Source: Streptomyces sp. ITFR-21 (GTDB lineage: Bacteria > Actinomycetota > Actinomycetes > Streptomycetales > Streptomycetaceae). From it: a DNA stretch of 64,000 nt. Of this stretch, positions 17,424 through 26,844 are shown piece after piece. The notes under the pieces were generated by a model. It saw only the letters and a list, made by a program, of their open reading frames with translations. It was not told the origin of the DNA and searched no databases. The translations under genes and the position numbers were made by a program. How positions within the stretch are numbered: position 1 is the first letter of the stretch; each line of letters starts with the position of its first letter. The DNA lies in assembly GCF_031844685.1 (NCBI RefSeq), contig NZ_CP134605.1, positions 2,314,001-2,378,000 of the forward strand. The letters run 5' to 3'.

Positions 17424-19247
17424 CTACGACAGCGGCGGGTATGCGTTCTGGATCAGCTGGTGGAACTGCGCGGAGAACCAGTCACCCGCGAGGGGCGAAT
17501 CCGCCAGCGCCCCGGACGGGCTGTTGCCGTTGCGTGCGTTGCCGGTGTACGTCGGGTCGCACATCCGGTCGAAGCCCTTGCCCTGGTCGTTTGCGATCGC
17601 GGTGCTCGAACCGTCCGACTCGCCGGGCGGCTTCACCCACACGTAAGCGTCGATTCCCGGCTGCGGCGCGGCCGTCGGCCGCTCACCCAGACCGGCGCCG
17701 GACTGGTTGCACCAGTTGCCCGCGTGGATGCGCTTGTCGATCCGACCTCCGTTGACGTACGTGTCCACGTCCGTCGTGGCGCCCGGACCGGTGGGACGCG
17801 CGGTGCCGCCCCAGCCGTTGCGCGAGGTGTCGATCAGCATGCCGATGCTCGAGTTGAAGCCGATGGAGACCAACTCAGTGCGCAGACCCTGCGCAAACGT
17901 CAGCTCATCGACGTAGTTGTTCCAGTCGACCCACTTGGACTGCCGGACCGTGGTGCCGTTGACGCTGTCGGTGACCTTGAAGTACGGCTCGGTCAGGGCG
18001 CTGTAGTTCGCCGTGTTGGTGATGAACCCCTGCACGTCGTTGACCGTCGCGCCGCTGCTCGTCGCGGCCTTAAGGAACTCCTGGGCGGCGGGGACGAAGT
18101 TGGAGTCCCAGCCGAGCCACGCGTGGTGGGCGGCGTCGATGTAGTTGTACGTGTTCGACAGCGCGCCCAGCTTGTTCAGCGCGTAGCCGACGCCCTTCTC
18201 GTAGTTGCCGTTCGCCTTCATCACCGCGCAGGCGTCCGTGGAACCGGCCGTGCCGCCGGCGTTGGTGGTGATGTTCGGCAGCGAGTCCGGCTCGATGATG
18301 TTGACGATCCGCAGGGCCGCGTACTTCGGGTCCGACATGATCGACGCGATCGGGTCGATGTACTCGGTCTCGTACCGGGCGAGTTCCGTCGGGCCCAACT
18401 CACCGTTGGAGGCGAGTGCGGCGCAGTCACGGCCGGGCAGGTCGTAGATGACGAACTCGACGGTGAGCGGCGCGCCGGCCGCCTGCTGGACCGCGGCGTC
18501 GAGATGCGCCTTGAGGCCCATGCCGCCGTTCACACCCTGGATCGCGGCGATCCGGTCCAGCCACACGGCGGTCGACTGGTCGGCGATCGCCTGACCGCCG
18601 TCGCCCGAGGCCTTGGCGGACCACTCGGGGTTGACGTAACCCTTAGCACCCGCATACGGGTTGTCCAGGCGCTGACCGGACGGGGGCGTGGTGGGAGGAG
18701 TCGTGGGCGGCGTCGTCGGCGGGGTGGTCGTCGGGGTGGTCGGCGGCGTCGTGGTCGGGGGCGTGGTGGTCGGGGGTGTGGTGGGGGGAGTCGTCGGCGG
18801 CGTGGTATCGGTGCCGGTACCCGTGCCGCAGGTGACGCCGTTCAGGGTGAAGGACGTGGGCGAGACGTTCGTGCCGCTGTACGTGCCGTTGAACCCGAAG
18901 TTGGTCGAACCGCCGGTCGCCAGCGCGCCGTTGTACGACAGGTTGGCCACGGTAACCGCCTGGCCGCTCTGGCTGATCTGGGCGTTCCAGCCCTGGGTGA
19001 CCTGCTGGTTCCCGGCGAAGGACCATCCGAGGTTCCAACTCGTCAGCGGGCTGCCGGTGTTCGTGACCGTCACCGAGGCGGTGAAGCCCACGTTCCACTC
19101 GGTCTGCACGGTGTACTGCACGGAGCAGCCGGCGGTGGCCGCCGAGGCGGACGTGGTGCTCACCGCGGCCACCACACCGCCGGAGGCGACCACGAGCGCC
19201 CCTGCGGCCAGTACGGCGGTTCTGCGTCGGACTGTTGCAACTGCCAT
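17424..19247 (-). CDS. Secreted GH6 cellulase (cellobiohydrolase type) with N-terminal CBM2
   Basis: A 607-aa exported cellulose-degrading enzyme. A Tat/Sec-type signal (MAVATVRRRTAVLAAGALVV, cleavage after ASA near 36) leads to a CBM2 carbohydrate-binding module (CSVQYTVQTEWNVGFTASV to FTLNGVTC). A Pro/Thr linker of about 50 residues follows, then the GH6 catalytic domain. Both GH6 signatures are present: VIYDLPGRDCAALASNGE with the conserved Asp, and IVNIIEPDSLPN with the general-acid Asp. The extended loops and size suggest an exo-acting enzyme. ATG 19247 has GGAGG 10 bases upstream. Expression is probably cellobiose-induced through CebR (see the operator). GH6 enzymes invert the anomeric configuration (family knowledge). 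Confidence 0.95.
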   Translation of the reverse strand: MAVATVRRRTAVLAAGALVVASGGVVAAVSTTSASAATAGCSVQYTVQTEWNVGFTASVTVTNTGSPLTSWNLGWSFAGNQQVTQGWNAQISQSGQAVTVANLSYNGALATGGSTNFGFNGTYSGTNVSPTSFTLNGVTCGTGTGTDTTPPTTPPTTPPTTTPPTTTPPTTPTTTPPTTPPTTPPTTPPSGQRLDNPYAGAKGYVNPEWSAKASGDGGQAIADQSTAVWLDRIAAIQGVNGGMGLKAHLDAAVQQAAGAPLTVEFVIYDLPGRDCAALASNGELGPTELARYETEYIDPIASIMSDPKYAALRIVNIIEPDSLPNITTNAGGTAGSTDACAVMKANGNYEKGVGYALNKLGALSNTYNYIDAAHHAWLGWDSNFVPAAQEFLKAATSSGATVNDVQGFITNTANYSALTEPYFKVTDSVNGTTVRQSKWVDWNNYVDELTFAQGLRTELVSIGFNSSIGMLIDTSRNGWGGTARPTGPGATTDVDTYVNGGRIDKRIHAGNWCNQSGAGLGERPTAAPQPGIDAYVWVKPPGESDGSSTAIANDQGKGFDRMCDPTYTGNARNGNSPSGALADSPLAGDWFSAQFHQLIQNAYPPLS

Positions 19248-19350
19248 GTGCGAACAACCTCCATTAGGGGGGATGGACCGCGCCGTTTGCGGCCGACGGG
19301 GTCTTGGGAGGTGATGCGATGATTCATGGATGGGTTACACACTCTTAATG

Positions 19351-19392
19351 TGGGAGCGCTCCCATAGTGGGCAGGCCCCTACTTCCTGTCAA
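19351..19392 (-). promoter_or_regulatory. Cellulase promoter with a perfect CebR operator
   Basis: On the minus strand, TTGACA (19387-19392) is followed after exactly 17 bases by CACTAT (19364-19369). The 14-base palindrome TGGGAGCGCTCCCA occupies 19351-19364, overlapping the end of the -10 and the expected start site. This palindrome is the published CebR box of Streptomyces, bound by the LacI-type cellobiose sensor. CebR on this site would block initiation. No cebR gene is in the window. The remaining DNA to 19669 shows no gene. Confidence 0.9.
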
Positions 19393-19669
19393 TGCTTGAA
19401 ACACAACAACCCCCAAGGACTGCTGCTGACCGCACCCGTTGAACCCACCCCGGAACCTTGCGGCGCCCTGGACCGGGCGACCCGCAGGGGCACGGAAGGC
19501 GTGTCATGCTCCAGCGGCGCGAACGGCGGTGGCGGACACCGGCCGGTTGCGGGCGGGGCTGCACGGGCAACCTACAGCGGCGCAGCTGACGACGGGTCCG
19601 CGGGACGGCGCACCCCGGTCCGGGGGCGGGCGTTCCGTCACCCGCTCCCAACCGGACCGGAGCGAGCCC

Positions 19670-21343
19670 TCACGCGGTCGCGAGCGCCGCGGACCGTCCT
19701 GCCGTGCGCCCCGAGAACAGGCAGCCGCCCAGGAACGTGCCCTCCAGCGAGCGATACCCGTGCATCCCGCCGCCACCGAAACCGGCCGCCTCACCCGCCG
19801 CGTACAGTCCCGGCAGCGGCTCGCCGCGTGACTCGCCCTCGCCGGGGACGAGCACCCGGCCGTCGAGGTCGGTCTCCAGACCGCCGAGCGACTTGCGGGT
19901 CAGGATGTTGAGCCGGACCGCGATCAGCGGGCCCGCCTTCGGGTCGAGCAGGCGGTGCGGGGCGGCCGTACGTATCAGCTTGTCGCCGAGGTAGTTGCGG
20001 GCGCCGCGGATCGCGGTGATCTGGAGATCCTTGGTGTAGGTGTTGGCCACCTCCCGGTCACGCGCCTCGATCTCGTGCCGCAGACCCGCCTCGTCCAGGA
20101 GCCCTTCGCCGGTCAACGCGTTCATCCCCTCGACCAGCGCGCCCAGTTCGCTTTCGACCACGAAGTCGACACCGTGCCGCTTGAACGCCTCGACCGGACC
20201 GGGCGCCCCCGGCAGCGCACGCCTGAGCACGTCGCGCACGCTCTTCCCGGTCAGGTCCGGGTTCTGCTCGGAGCCCGACAGGGCGAACTCCTTCTCGATG
20301 ATCTTCTGGGTGAGGACGAACCACGTGTACTCGTAACCCGAGCGCATGATGTGTTCGAGGGTGCCGAGCGTGTCGAAACCGGGAAAGTACGGCACCGGCA
20401 GCCGCTTGCCCGTCGCGTCCAGCCACAGGGAGGAGGGGCCGGGCAGGATGCGGATCCCGTGGCGGGCCCAGACCGGGTCCCAGTTCTCGATGCCTTCGGT
20501 GTAGTGCCACATCCGGTCTCCGTTGATGCCGGACGCGCCGGCCGACCCGGCGACGCCGAGCATGAGGCCGTCCACGTGCGCGGGAACGCCGGACAGCAGC
20601 TTCTTCGGCGGCGTGCCCAGGCGCTCGGGCCAGGCGGCGCGGACCAGTTCGTGGTTGCCGCCGATGCCTCCGCTGGCGATGATCACGGCCTGTGCGCCGA
20701 ACCTGAACTCGCCCGCCTTCTCGCGTGAGCTGGCCTGCCCCCGTCCGACGCCGCTGGGCACCAGCACCTCACCGGTGACCCCGTCGATCGCACCGGCGGT
20801 CTTCGTCAGCCCCGTCACCCGGTGGCGGAACCGCAGTTCGACCCGCCCCTGCGCGACCGCCTCCCGCACCCGCCGGACGAACGGCGCGACCACGCCCGGC
20901 CCGGTCCCCCAGGTGATGTGGAAGCGCGGCACGCTGTTGCCGGGACCGGTCGCCAGGAACCCGCCGCGCTCCGCCCAGCCGACCACGGGGAAGAACCTCA
21001 CGTCGCGCTCGCGCAGCCAGGCCCGCTTCTCGCCCGCCGCGAAGTGCACATACGCCTCCGCCCACCGGCGCGGCCAGTGGTCCTCTGGGCGGTCGAAGCC
21101 GGCGGTGCCCAGCCAGTCCTGCATCGCCAGGTCCGCGCTGTCCTTGATCCGCATCCGCCGCTGCTCGGGCGAGTCGACCAGGAACAGGCCGCCGAACGAC
21201 CAGTGGGCCTGCCCGCCGAGGGAGACCTCCGGCTCCTGGTCGACCAGGATCACCTTCCTGCCCGCCTCGGCCAGCTCGGCGGTGGCGACCAGGCCGGCCA
21301 GACCCGCGCCCACCACCACGACATCCGCGTCCAGCGCTGCCAT
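19670..21343 (-). CDS. FAD-binding dehydrogenase (3-ketosteroid-delta1-dehydrogenase-like flavoprotein)
   Basis: A 557-aa flavoprotein of the fumarate reductase/KstD superfamily. The N-terminal FAD Rossmann motif is [22 protein letters not shown], with acidic VDQEPE after strand 2 and a [13 protein letters not shown] segment typical of this subfamily. The second FAD contact is near the C-terminus ([21 protein letters not shown], then [12 protein letters not shown]). The subgroup is annotated as 'FAD-binding dehydrogenase'; its substrate is unknown, and true KstD activity should not be assumed. ATG 21343 has a G-rich Shine-Dalgarno. Divergent from gltX; the gap carries two DnaA boxes. Confidence 0.87.
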   Translation of the reverse strand: MAALDADVVVVGAGLAGLVATAELAEAGRKVILVDQEPEVSLGGQAHWSFGGLFLVDSPEQRRMRIKDSADLAMQDWLGTAGFDRPEDHWPRRWAEAYVHFAAGEKRAWLRERDVRFFPVVGWAERGGFLATGPGNSVPRFHITWGTGPGVVAPFVRRVREAVAQGRVELRFRHRVTGLTKTAGAIDGVTGEVLVPSGVGRGQASSREKAGEFRFGAQAVIIASGGIGGNHELVRAAWPERLGTPPKKLLSGVPAHVDGLMLGVAGSAGASGINGDRMWHYTEGIENWDPVWARHGIRILPGPSSLWLDATGKRLPVPYFPGFDTLGTLEHIMRSGYEYTWFVLTQKIIEKEFALSGSEQNPDLTGKSVRDVLRRALPGAPGPVEAFKRHGVDFVVESELGALVEGMNALTGEGLLDEAGLRHEIEARDREVANTYTKDLQITAIRGARNYLGDKLIRTAAPHRLLDPKAGPLIAVRLNILTRKSLGGLETDLDGRVLVPGEGESRGEPLPGLYAAGEAAGFGGGGMHGYRSLEGTFLGGCLFSGRTAGRSAALATA

Positions 21344-21428
21344 CGCCCGCCCCTTCCCGGTCCGGCGTACCCGTCGGTAGCACGTTACGCGAACCGGCCC
21401 CCGCCGGGCAGCGGCCGGGATCCGGGCC

Positions 21429-21454
21429 TGTGGACAACCCAGCCCTGTGGATAA
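21429..21454 (-). promoter_or_regulatory. Two DnaA boxes upstream of gltX
   Basis: TGTGGACAA (21429-21437) is the complement of TTGTCCACA, the preferred Streptomyces DnaA box. TGTGGATAA (21446-21454) is the complement of TTATCCACA, the E. coli consensus. Both have the same orientation, and they are separated by 8 bases. They lie 42 bases before the gltX start, between divergent genes. Confidence 0.7.
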
Positions 21455-21482
21455 CTTTCGGCAAGATCCACACGGCAGGCCC

Positions 21483-21488
21483 TACGCT
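21483..21488 (+). promoter_or_regulatory. -10 hexamer TACGCT of gltX (leaderless)
   Basis: TACGCT fits TANNNT and ends 7 bases before ATG 21496, with no Shine-Dalgarno, so the transcript is probably leaderless. The -35 is not obvious. The DnaA boxes lie 29-54 bases upstream of it. Confidence 0.45.
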
Positions 21489-21495
21489 TTACGTC

Positions 21496-22920
21496 ATGTC
21501 CGCCACCACACCTCGCGTCCGTTTCGCCCCCTCACCGACCGGCATGTTCCACGTCGGCGGTGCCCGTTCCGCGCTCTACAACTGGGCGGTGGCCCGGCAG
21601 TCCGGGGGCACCTTCGTGCTGCGCATCGAGGACACCGACGCGGCCCGCAACAAACCGGAGTGGATCGACGGCATCATCAGCGCCCTCGCCGCCATCGGCA
21701 TCTCCGCCGCCGACCCGCACTTCGAAGGCCCCTACTTCCAGTCCGCCAACGCCGCCCGGCACCGCGAGGCATCCCTCTCCCTCCATCAGGCCGGGCTCGC
21801 GTACTACTGCGACTGCACCCGCGAGACGCTGGCCCTGCGAACGGGCTCCCAGCACCTCGGCTACGACGGCTTCTGCCGCGACCGCGACCTGCCGTACGAG
21901 CCCGGCCGCGCGCTGCGATTCCGTACTCCCGACGAGGGCGAGACGGTCGTGGTGGACCTCGTCCGCGGCGAGCCGTCCTTCCCCAACAGCGCGATCGAGG
22001 ACTTCGTGATCGCCCGCGGCGACGGCTCCCCCGTCTTCCTGCTGGCCAACGTCGTCGACGACCTGGACGAGGGCGTCACCGAGGTCATCCGGGGCGAGGA
22101 GCACCTGTCCAACACCCCCAAGCAGCAACTGCTCTGGCAGGCCCTCGGCGCCGTGCCCCCGGTGTGGGCCCATCTGCCGGTCATCGTCAACGAGAAGCGC
22201 CAGAAGCTGTCCAAGCGGCGCGACAAGGTCGCCCTGGAGGACTATCTCGCCGAGGGCTACCTCCCCGAGGCCATGGTCAACTACCTGATGCTGCTCGGCT
22301 GGGGACCCGGCGGAGACCGCGAGATCCTGCCCTACGAGGAGCTGGAACGGCTCTTCCGCGTCGAGGACGTCAACGGCTCCTCGGCGTTCTTCGACGTCAA
22401 GAAGCTGACCGCCTTCAACGGCGAGTACATCCGGGCGCTGTCGCCGGACGCCTTCGTCTCCGCCTGCGCTCCGTGGCTATCCGCCCCGCACGCGCCGTGG
22501 CCGCCGGCGTCGTACGATACGGCGGTCTTCGCGTCGGTAGCGCCGCTGGCGCAGACACGGATCGCCGTCCTCTCCGAGATCACCTCCTATGTCGACTTCC
22601 TCTTCCTGGACGAGCCGGTCCACGACGAGGCGTCCTGGGCGAAGGCGATGAAGGAGGGCGCGCTGAGGCTGCTCCGCGAGACGGCCGCGGTCTTCACGGC
22701 GGTGCCGCAGTGGGTTCCGGAGCCGTTGAAGGAGGCGCTGGAGTCGGTGGCCGCCTCCCACGGTCTCAAGCTGGGCAAGGCGCAGGCACCGGTCCGGGTC
22801 GCGGTGACGGGCCGCACCGTCGGGCTGCCGCTCTTCGAGTCCTTGGCAGCGCTCGGGCGGGAAAGGACGCTGGCGCGGCTGACCGCGGCCGAGTCGCTCC
22901 TGGAGGGCGGGGCGGGGTGA
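21496..22920 (+). CDS. gltX: Glutamate--tRNA ligase (class Ic), atypical branch
   Basis: A 474-aa glutamyl-tRNA synthetase. The HIGH-equivalent motif is [33 protein letters not shown] follows, and the KMSKS-equivalent is KLSKRRD near residue 240. Cys-rich [10 protein letters not shown] and [11 protein letters not shown] in the insertion resemble the zinc-binding acceptor-domain site. The C-terminal anticodon-binding half is present and full length. The sequence differs from the main Streptomyces GltX as I remember it ([24 protein letters not shown]-like), so this may be a second copy or a divergent ortholog. Leaderless promoter and DnaA boxes upstream. Confidence 0.9.
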   Translation: MSATTPRVRFAPSPTGMFHVGGARSALYNWAVARQSGGTFVLRIEDTDAARNKPEWIDGIISALAAIGISAADPHFEGPYFQSANAARHREASLSLHQAGLAYYCDCTRETLALRTGSQHLGYDGFCRDRDLPYEPGRALRFRTPDEGETVVVDLVRGEPSFPNSAIEDFVIARGDGSPVFLLANVVDDLDEGVTEVIRGEEHLSNTPKQQLLWQALGAVPPVWAHLPVIVNEKRQKLSKRRDKVALEDYLAEGYLPEAMVNYLMLLGWGPGGDREILPYEELERLFRVEDVNGSSAFFDVKKLTAFNGEYIRALSPDAFVSACAPWLSAPHAPWPPASYDTAVFASVAPLAQTRIAVLSEITSYVDFLFLDEPVHDEASWAKAMKEGALRLLRETAAVFTAVPQWVPEPLKEALESVAASHGLKLGKAQAPVRVAVTGRTVGLPLFESLAALGRERTLARLTAAESLLEGGAG

Positions 22921-22985
22921 GAGACGGCAGACGTACCGGCGGCGCGGTCGCGGCCCCGGTCGTACCACGGTTTCGCTGAGTCACA

Positions 22986-23031
22986 GGTGCGGGAACCGGC
23001 GCCGGTGAAGGCGTACCCGGGACCCCGCACC
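22986..23031 (+). terminator. Weak hairpin candidate after gltX
   Basis: GGTGCGGG pairs with CCCGCACC across a 30-base loop that itself contains the palindrome ACCGGCGCCGGT. Position about 65 bases after the gltX stop fits a terminator. Confidence 0.35.
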
Positions 23032-23158
23032 CGGAAGACCGCGCACCGTACGCGGGCTGCCGCCGGCCGCCCCGGCCGGGGGCACGGGCGACTGAACGGC
23101 GCGCCGCGGGGGCGCGTCCACCGGGGATAAGTTGCCGGCCGGCCGGGCCCCCCGAACC

Positions 23159-26100
23159 ATGGGAGAGGTGAGCGATGCCGCGTACCTCCGGTTCCCGCAC
23201 CTGCACGGCGACCTGCTCTGCTTCGCCGCGGAGGACGACATCTGGGTGGCCCCGCTCGGGCCGCCCGACGGATCGCCCGGTCGCGCCTGGCGGGTGACGG
23301 CGGACCGGACCAGGGTGGGGGCGCCGCGCTTCTCACCCGACGGTACGACCATCGCCTTCACCACCTGGCGCAGCCTCGACCCCGAGGTGTACCTCGTCCC
23401 GGTGGACGGCGGCACCCCGCGCCGCCTCACCTACTGGGGCAGCTCCGACACCCGGGTGTGCTCCTGGTCGCCGGACGGCCATGTGCTGGCTGTGTCGTCG
23501 CACGGCCAGCCGTTCGCCTATCACACCTGGGCACACAGCGTCACCACCGCGACGGAGTGCGGACCGGGCGGCCCGCTCCCGTGGGGGCCGGTCTCGGACA
23601 TCGCCGTTTACGACTGCGCCGACGGCGAACGCCGCACCCTCCTCCTGACCGGCACCCCGCCGCACGAACCGCACGCCTGGAAGCGCTACCGCGGCGGGGC
23701 CACCGGCCGCCTGTGGCTGCACGGCCGGCGTCTGGTCCCGGACCTCCCCGGCCATCTCGCGACCCCCATGTTCGTCGCCGGCCGCATCGCCTTCCTGTCC
23801 GACCACGAGGGCGTCGGCAACCTCTACTCCTGCCGCCACGACGGTACGGACCTGCGCCGCCACACCGACCATGCCGACTTCTACGCCCGCAACGCCTCCA
23901 CCGACGGGCAGCGGGTCGTCTACCAGTGCGCGGGCGAACTCTGGCTGGTCGAGGACCTGACCGCGGCCGACGCCCGCCCGCGTCGGCTGCCCCTGCGGCT
24001 CGGCGGCCCCCGCAGCGGACGCCGCCCCTACCAGGTGCCGGCCGCGGCCAACCTCGACGGCCTGGCGATCGACCGCACCGGCCGGGCGAGCGCGGTGTGC
24101 GTCCGCGGCAGCCTGTACTGGCTCACCCACCGCGACGGCCCCGCCCGTACCCTCTCCGACGTCCCCGGCTCCCGGGTGCGGCTCCCGGAGATGCTGGGCG
24201 ACACGGGCCTTGTCGCCTATGTCACCGACGCCGAGGGCGAGGACGGCATCGAACTGGCGCGGCTGCCCGGCCGCGCGTCACGCGCACCGGCCCGCGAACC
24301 GTCCGCCTCCGATGAGTGGGCGACCGGTCCGGCGGCGACGGCGAGCGCCGGTGCGGCCGCGACGACCGCGGGCGGCCGGGCCCGTACCGGCTCCACCCGG
24401 TGGGGCGGCCGGTCCGCGGACGGCGACGGTCCCGACGACGGAGCGCCGGTCGACTTTCCCGCCGCCGTCTCCGGGTACGTCGCCGACAGCGGGCTCCCCG
24501 TCGGCGGCGACACGCCAGCCCGCCTCGCCGTCGGACGGCTGGGCCGCGTGCTGGAACTGGTCTCCTCCCCCGACGGCGGCACCCTCGCGGTCGCCACCCA
24601 CGACGGCCGTCTGCTGCTCGTCGCCACCGGCGAGGGTGAATCCGAGGAGGGATCGTCATACGACGGCTCGTCGTACGGGATGACGTCGGAAGAGACGGAC
24701 GGCACACCCGGCGGCGGCACCGGCGGCGGGATCACCCGTACGGGGTCCGACCCGCACACGATCCGATCATCGCCGGGCACGGTCGTCGAACTGATCCGCT
24801 CCACCAACGGCCCGGTACGCGACCTCGCCTTCTCCCCGGACTCCGCCTGGCTCACCTGGTCGCACCCGGGTATCGGCCGCTCCCTGCGCTCCATCAAGAT
24901 CACCCGACTGGCCGACCGTACGATCATCGGCGTCACCAACGGCCGCTTTGAGGATGAACAGCCTGTCTTCACCCGCGACGGCCGCTACCTGGCGTTCCTC
25001 TCCTGGCGCGGCTTCGACCCGGTGTACGACGTTCATACCGGCGACCTTTCCTTCCCCCTGGGCTGCCGCCCCTACCTCGTACCGCTCAACTCCGCCACCC
25101 CTTCGCCCTTCGCGCTGAGCGTCGAGGGCAGTCCCGTCGTCGGCGGCCTCGACCCGGTCGAGAACACCGGCGACGGCCCGGTGGTCGTCGAGACCGAGGG
25201 GCTGCCCGACCGGGTCACGCCCTTCCCCGTCTCCGCGTCCAAGTACTCCGCTCTGGAGCCCGTCGAGGGCGGCCTGGTCTGGCTGCGCTGGCCCATCTCC
25301 GGCGCTCTCGGCGAGACCTTCGTCAACCCGACCGACCCCTCCTCGCGGCCCACCCTTGAGTTCTTCAGCCTCGGCAAGTGCAAGCGCACCGAACTCGTCC
25401 GCCACATGGACTGGTACGCGGTCAGCGGCGACGGACTGCGCCTGGCCGTCTTCGACGAGGGTGAGCTCGCCGTGCTGCCCGCCACCGAACGCGGCGACGA
25501 CGACTCCACCGTCTTTGTCGACATGCGCCGTATCCTGCACGAGGTCGAACCCACCGCCGAGTGGCGCCAGTCGTACGCGGAGGCCGGCCGCCTGATCCGC
25601 GACTACTTCTGGGCGCCCGACATGTGCGGTGTGGACTGGCCCGCGATCCTCGACCAGTACCGGCCGCTGGTCGAACACGTCTCCACCCCCGACGAGTTCG
25701 CCGACCTGCTGCGTGAGGTGCTGGGCGAACTCGGCACCTCGCACGCCTATGTACAGCCCGCCCGCCGCAACGAGGGGCCGCCGCACTACCAGCGCCCCAT
25801 CGGCCTGCTCGGCGCCGACTTCCAGCACAACAAGAACGGCACCTGGACGGTCGCCCGCATCCTGCCGGGTGAGTCCTCCGACTCCAAGGCCCGTTCACCG
25901 CTCGCCGGCACGGGCATCCGCGAGGGCGCGGTCCTCACCCACGTCGACGGCCGGCCGGTCGACGCGCACGCGGGCCCGTACCCGTTGCTGGCCGGCGCGG
26001 GCGGTACGACCGTTGAGCTGACCTTCACCCCCGCGGGTGGCCGCGGCGCGCCCCGCCGGGTCGCCGTCGTCCCGCTGGTGGACGAGCGACCGCTGCGCTA

Positions 26101-26782
26101 CCAGCACTGGGTCGCCCGCCGCCGCTCAGTCGTACGCCACCTGAGCGGCGGCCGCTGCGGCTATCTGCACATCCCCGACCTCGGGGGATCCGGCTGGGCC
26201 CAGTTCAACCGCGACCTGCGCAAGGAGGTCGCCTACGACGCCCTGCTGGTCGATGTCCGCGGGAACGCGGGCGGCAACATCAGTGAACTCGTCATCGAGA
26301 AACTCACCCGAAAGGTGCTGGGTTGGGACCTCACCCGTAACGCCCAGCCCGTTTCGTACACCAGCGGCGCGCCCCGCGGTCCGATAGTCGCCATTGCCGA
26401 CGAGGCGACCTCCTCGGACGGCGACATGATCACCGCGGCCTTCCAACTGCTCGGCCTCGGGCCCGTCGTGGGCCTGCGCACCTGGGGCGGCGTCGTCGGC
26501 ATGACCGGCCGCCACCGGCTGGGCGACAACACCGTCATCACCGTGCCCATGAACGCGGCCTGGTTCGACGCCTACGGGTGGTCCGTGGAGAACCACGGTG
26601 TGGCCCCGGACATCGAGTGCCTGCGTACCCCTTTGGACTGGGCCGAGGGCCGTCACGGCCAACTCGACGTCGCCGTGGACACCGCGCTGTCCCTGCTGGC
26701 GGAGCAGGCCGCCGCCGTTCCTCCCGACCTGTCCGACCGCCCCGACCGCGCGCGTCCCCGGCTACCTCCGCGCCACAGGTAA
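23159..26782 (+). CDS. Tricorn protease homologue (S41 family)
   Basis: A large (about 1207 aa) cytosolic peptidase that degrades oligopeptides downstream of the proteasome. The N-terminal beta-propeller halves (YLRFPHLHGDLLCFAAEDDIWV onward; ISRSL/ITRL blades near 560-640) are followed by a PDZ-like domain (about 900) and the S41 core. The tricorn catalytic set is visible: Ser-His in GELGTSHAYVQPA, the nucleophile Ser in DEATSSDGDM, and Glu in WSVENHGVAPDIE. Two low-complexity insertions (about 375-445 and 490-545, rich in Gly/Ser/Thr) make it longer than the usual 1060-1080 aa. Start ambiguous: ATG 23159 or GTG 23168. Confidence 0.92.
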   Translation: MGEVSDAAYLRFPHLHGDLLCFAAEDDIWVAPLGPPDGSPGRAWRVTADRTRVGAPRFSPDGTTIAFTTWRSLDPEVYLVPVDGGTPRRLTYWGSSDTRVCSWSPDGHVLAVSSHGQPFAYHTWAHSVTTATECGPGGPLPWGPVSDIAVYDCADGERRTLLLTGTPPHEPHAWKRYRGGATGRLWLHGRRLVPDLPGHLATPMFVAGRIAFLSDHEGVGNLYSCRHDGTDLRRHTDHADFYARNASTDGQRVVYQCAGELWLVEDLTAADARPRRLPLRLGGPRSGRRPYQVPAAANLDGLAIDRTGRASAVCVRGSLYWLTHRDGPARTLSDVPGSRVRLPEMLGDTGLVAYVTDAEGEDGIELARLPGRASRAPAREPSASDEWATGPAATASAGAAATTAGGRARTGSTRWGGRSADGDGPDDGAPVDFPAAVSGYVADSGLPVGGDTPARLAVGRLGRVLELVSSPDGGTLAVATHDGRLLLVATGEGESEEGSSYDGSSYGMTSEETDGTPGGGTGGGITRTGSDPHTIRSSPGTVVELIRSTNGPVRDLAFSPDSAWLTWSHPGIGRSLRSIKITRLADRTIIGVTNGRFEDEQPVFTRDGRYLAFLSWRGFDPVYDVHTGDLSFPLGCRPYLVPLNSATPSPFALSVEGSPVVGGLDPVENTGDGPVVVETEGLPDRVTPFPVSASKYSALEPVEGGLVWLRWPISGALGETFVNPTDPSSRPTLEFFSLGKCKRTELVRHMDWYAVSGDGLRLAVFDEGELAVLPATERGDDDSTVFVDMRRILHEVEPTAEWRQSYAEAGRLIRDYFWAPDMCGVDWPAILDQYRPLVEHVSTPDEFADLLREVLGELGTSHAYVQPARRNEGPPHYQRPIGLLGADFQHNKNGTWTVARILPGESSDSKARSPLAGTGIREGAVLTHVDGRPVDAHAGPYPLLAGAGGTTVELTFTPAGGRGAPRRVAVVPLVDERPLRYQHWVARRRSVVRHLSGGRCGYLHIPDLGGSGWAQFNRDLRKEVAYDALLVDVRGNAGGNISELVIEKLTRKVLGWDLTRNAQPVSYTSGAPRGPIVAIADEATSSDGDMITAAFQLLGLGPVVGLRTWGGVVGMTGRHRLGDNTVITVPMNAAWFDAYGWSVENHGVAPDIECLRTPLDWAEGRHGQLDVAVDTALSLLAEQAAAVPPDLSDRPDRARPRLPPRHR

Positions 26783-26814
26783 GGGGCGCCCCGCAAGGGA
26801 GGGCGCCCCTTACC
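26778..26814. terminator. Strong bidirectional terminator after the tricorn gene
   Basis: A perfect 14-bp stem (GGTAAGGGGCGCCC with its complement) and a 9-base loop. The tricorn TAA stop lies inside the left arm. It sits between convergent genes and should serve both. Confidence 0.85.
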
Positions 26815-26844
26815 GCGAAGGCCGGGCGACGCACGGCCCGCAGG

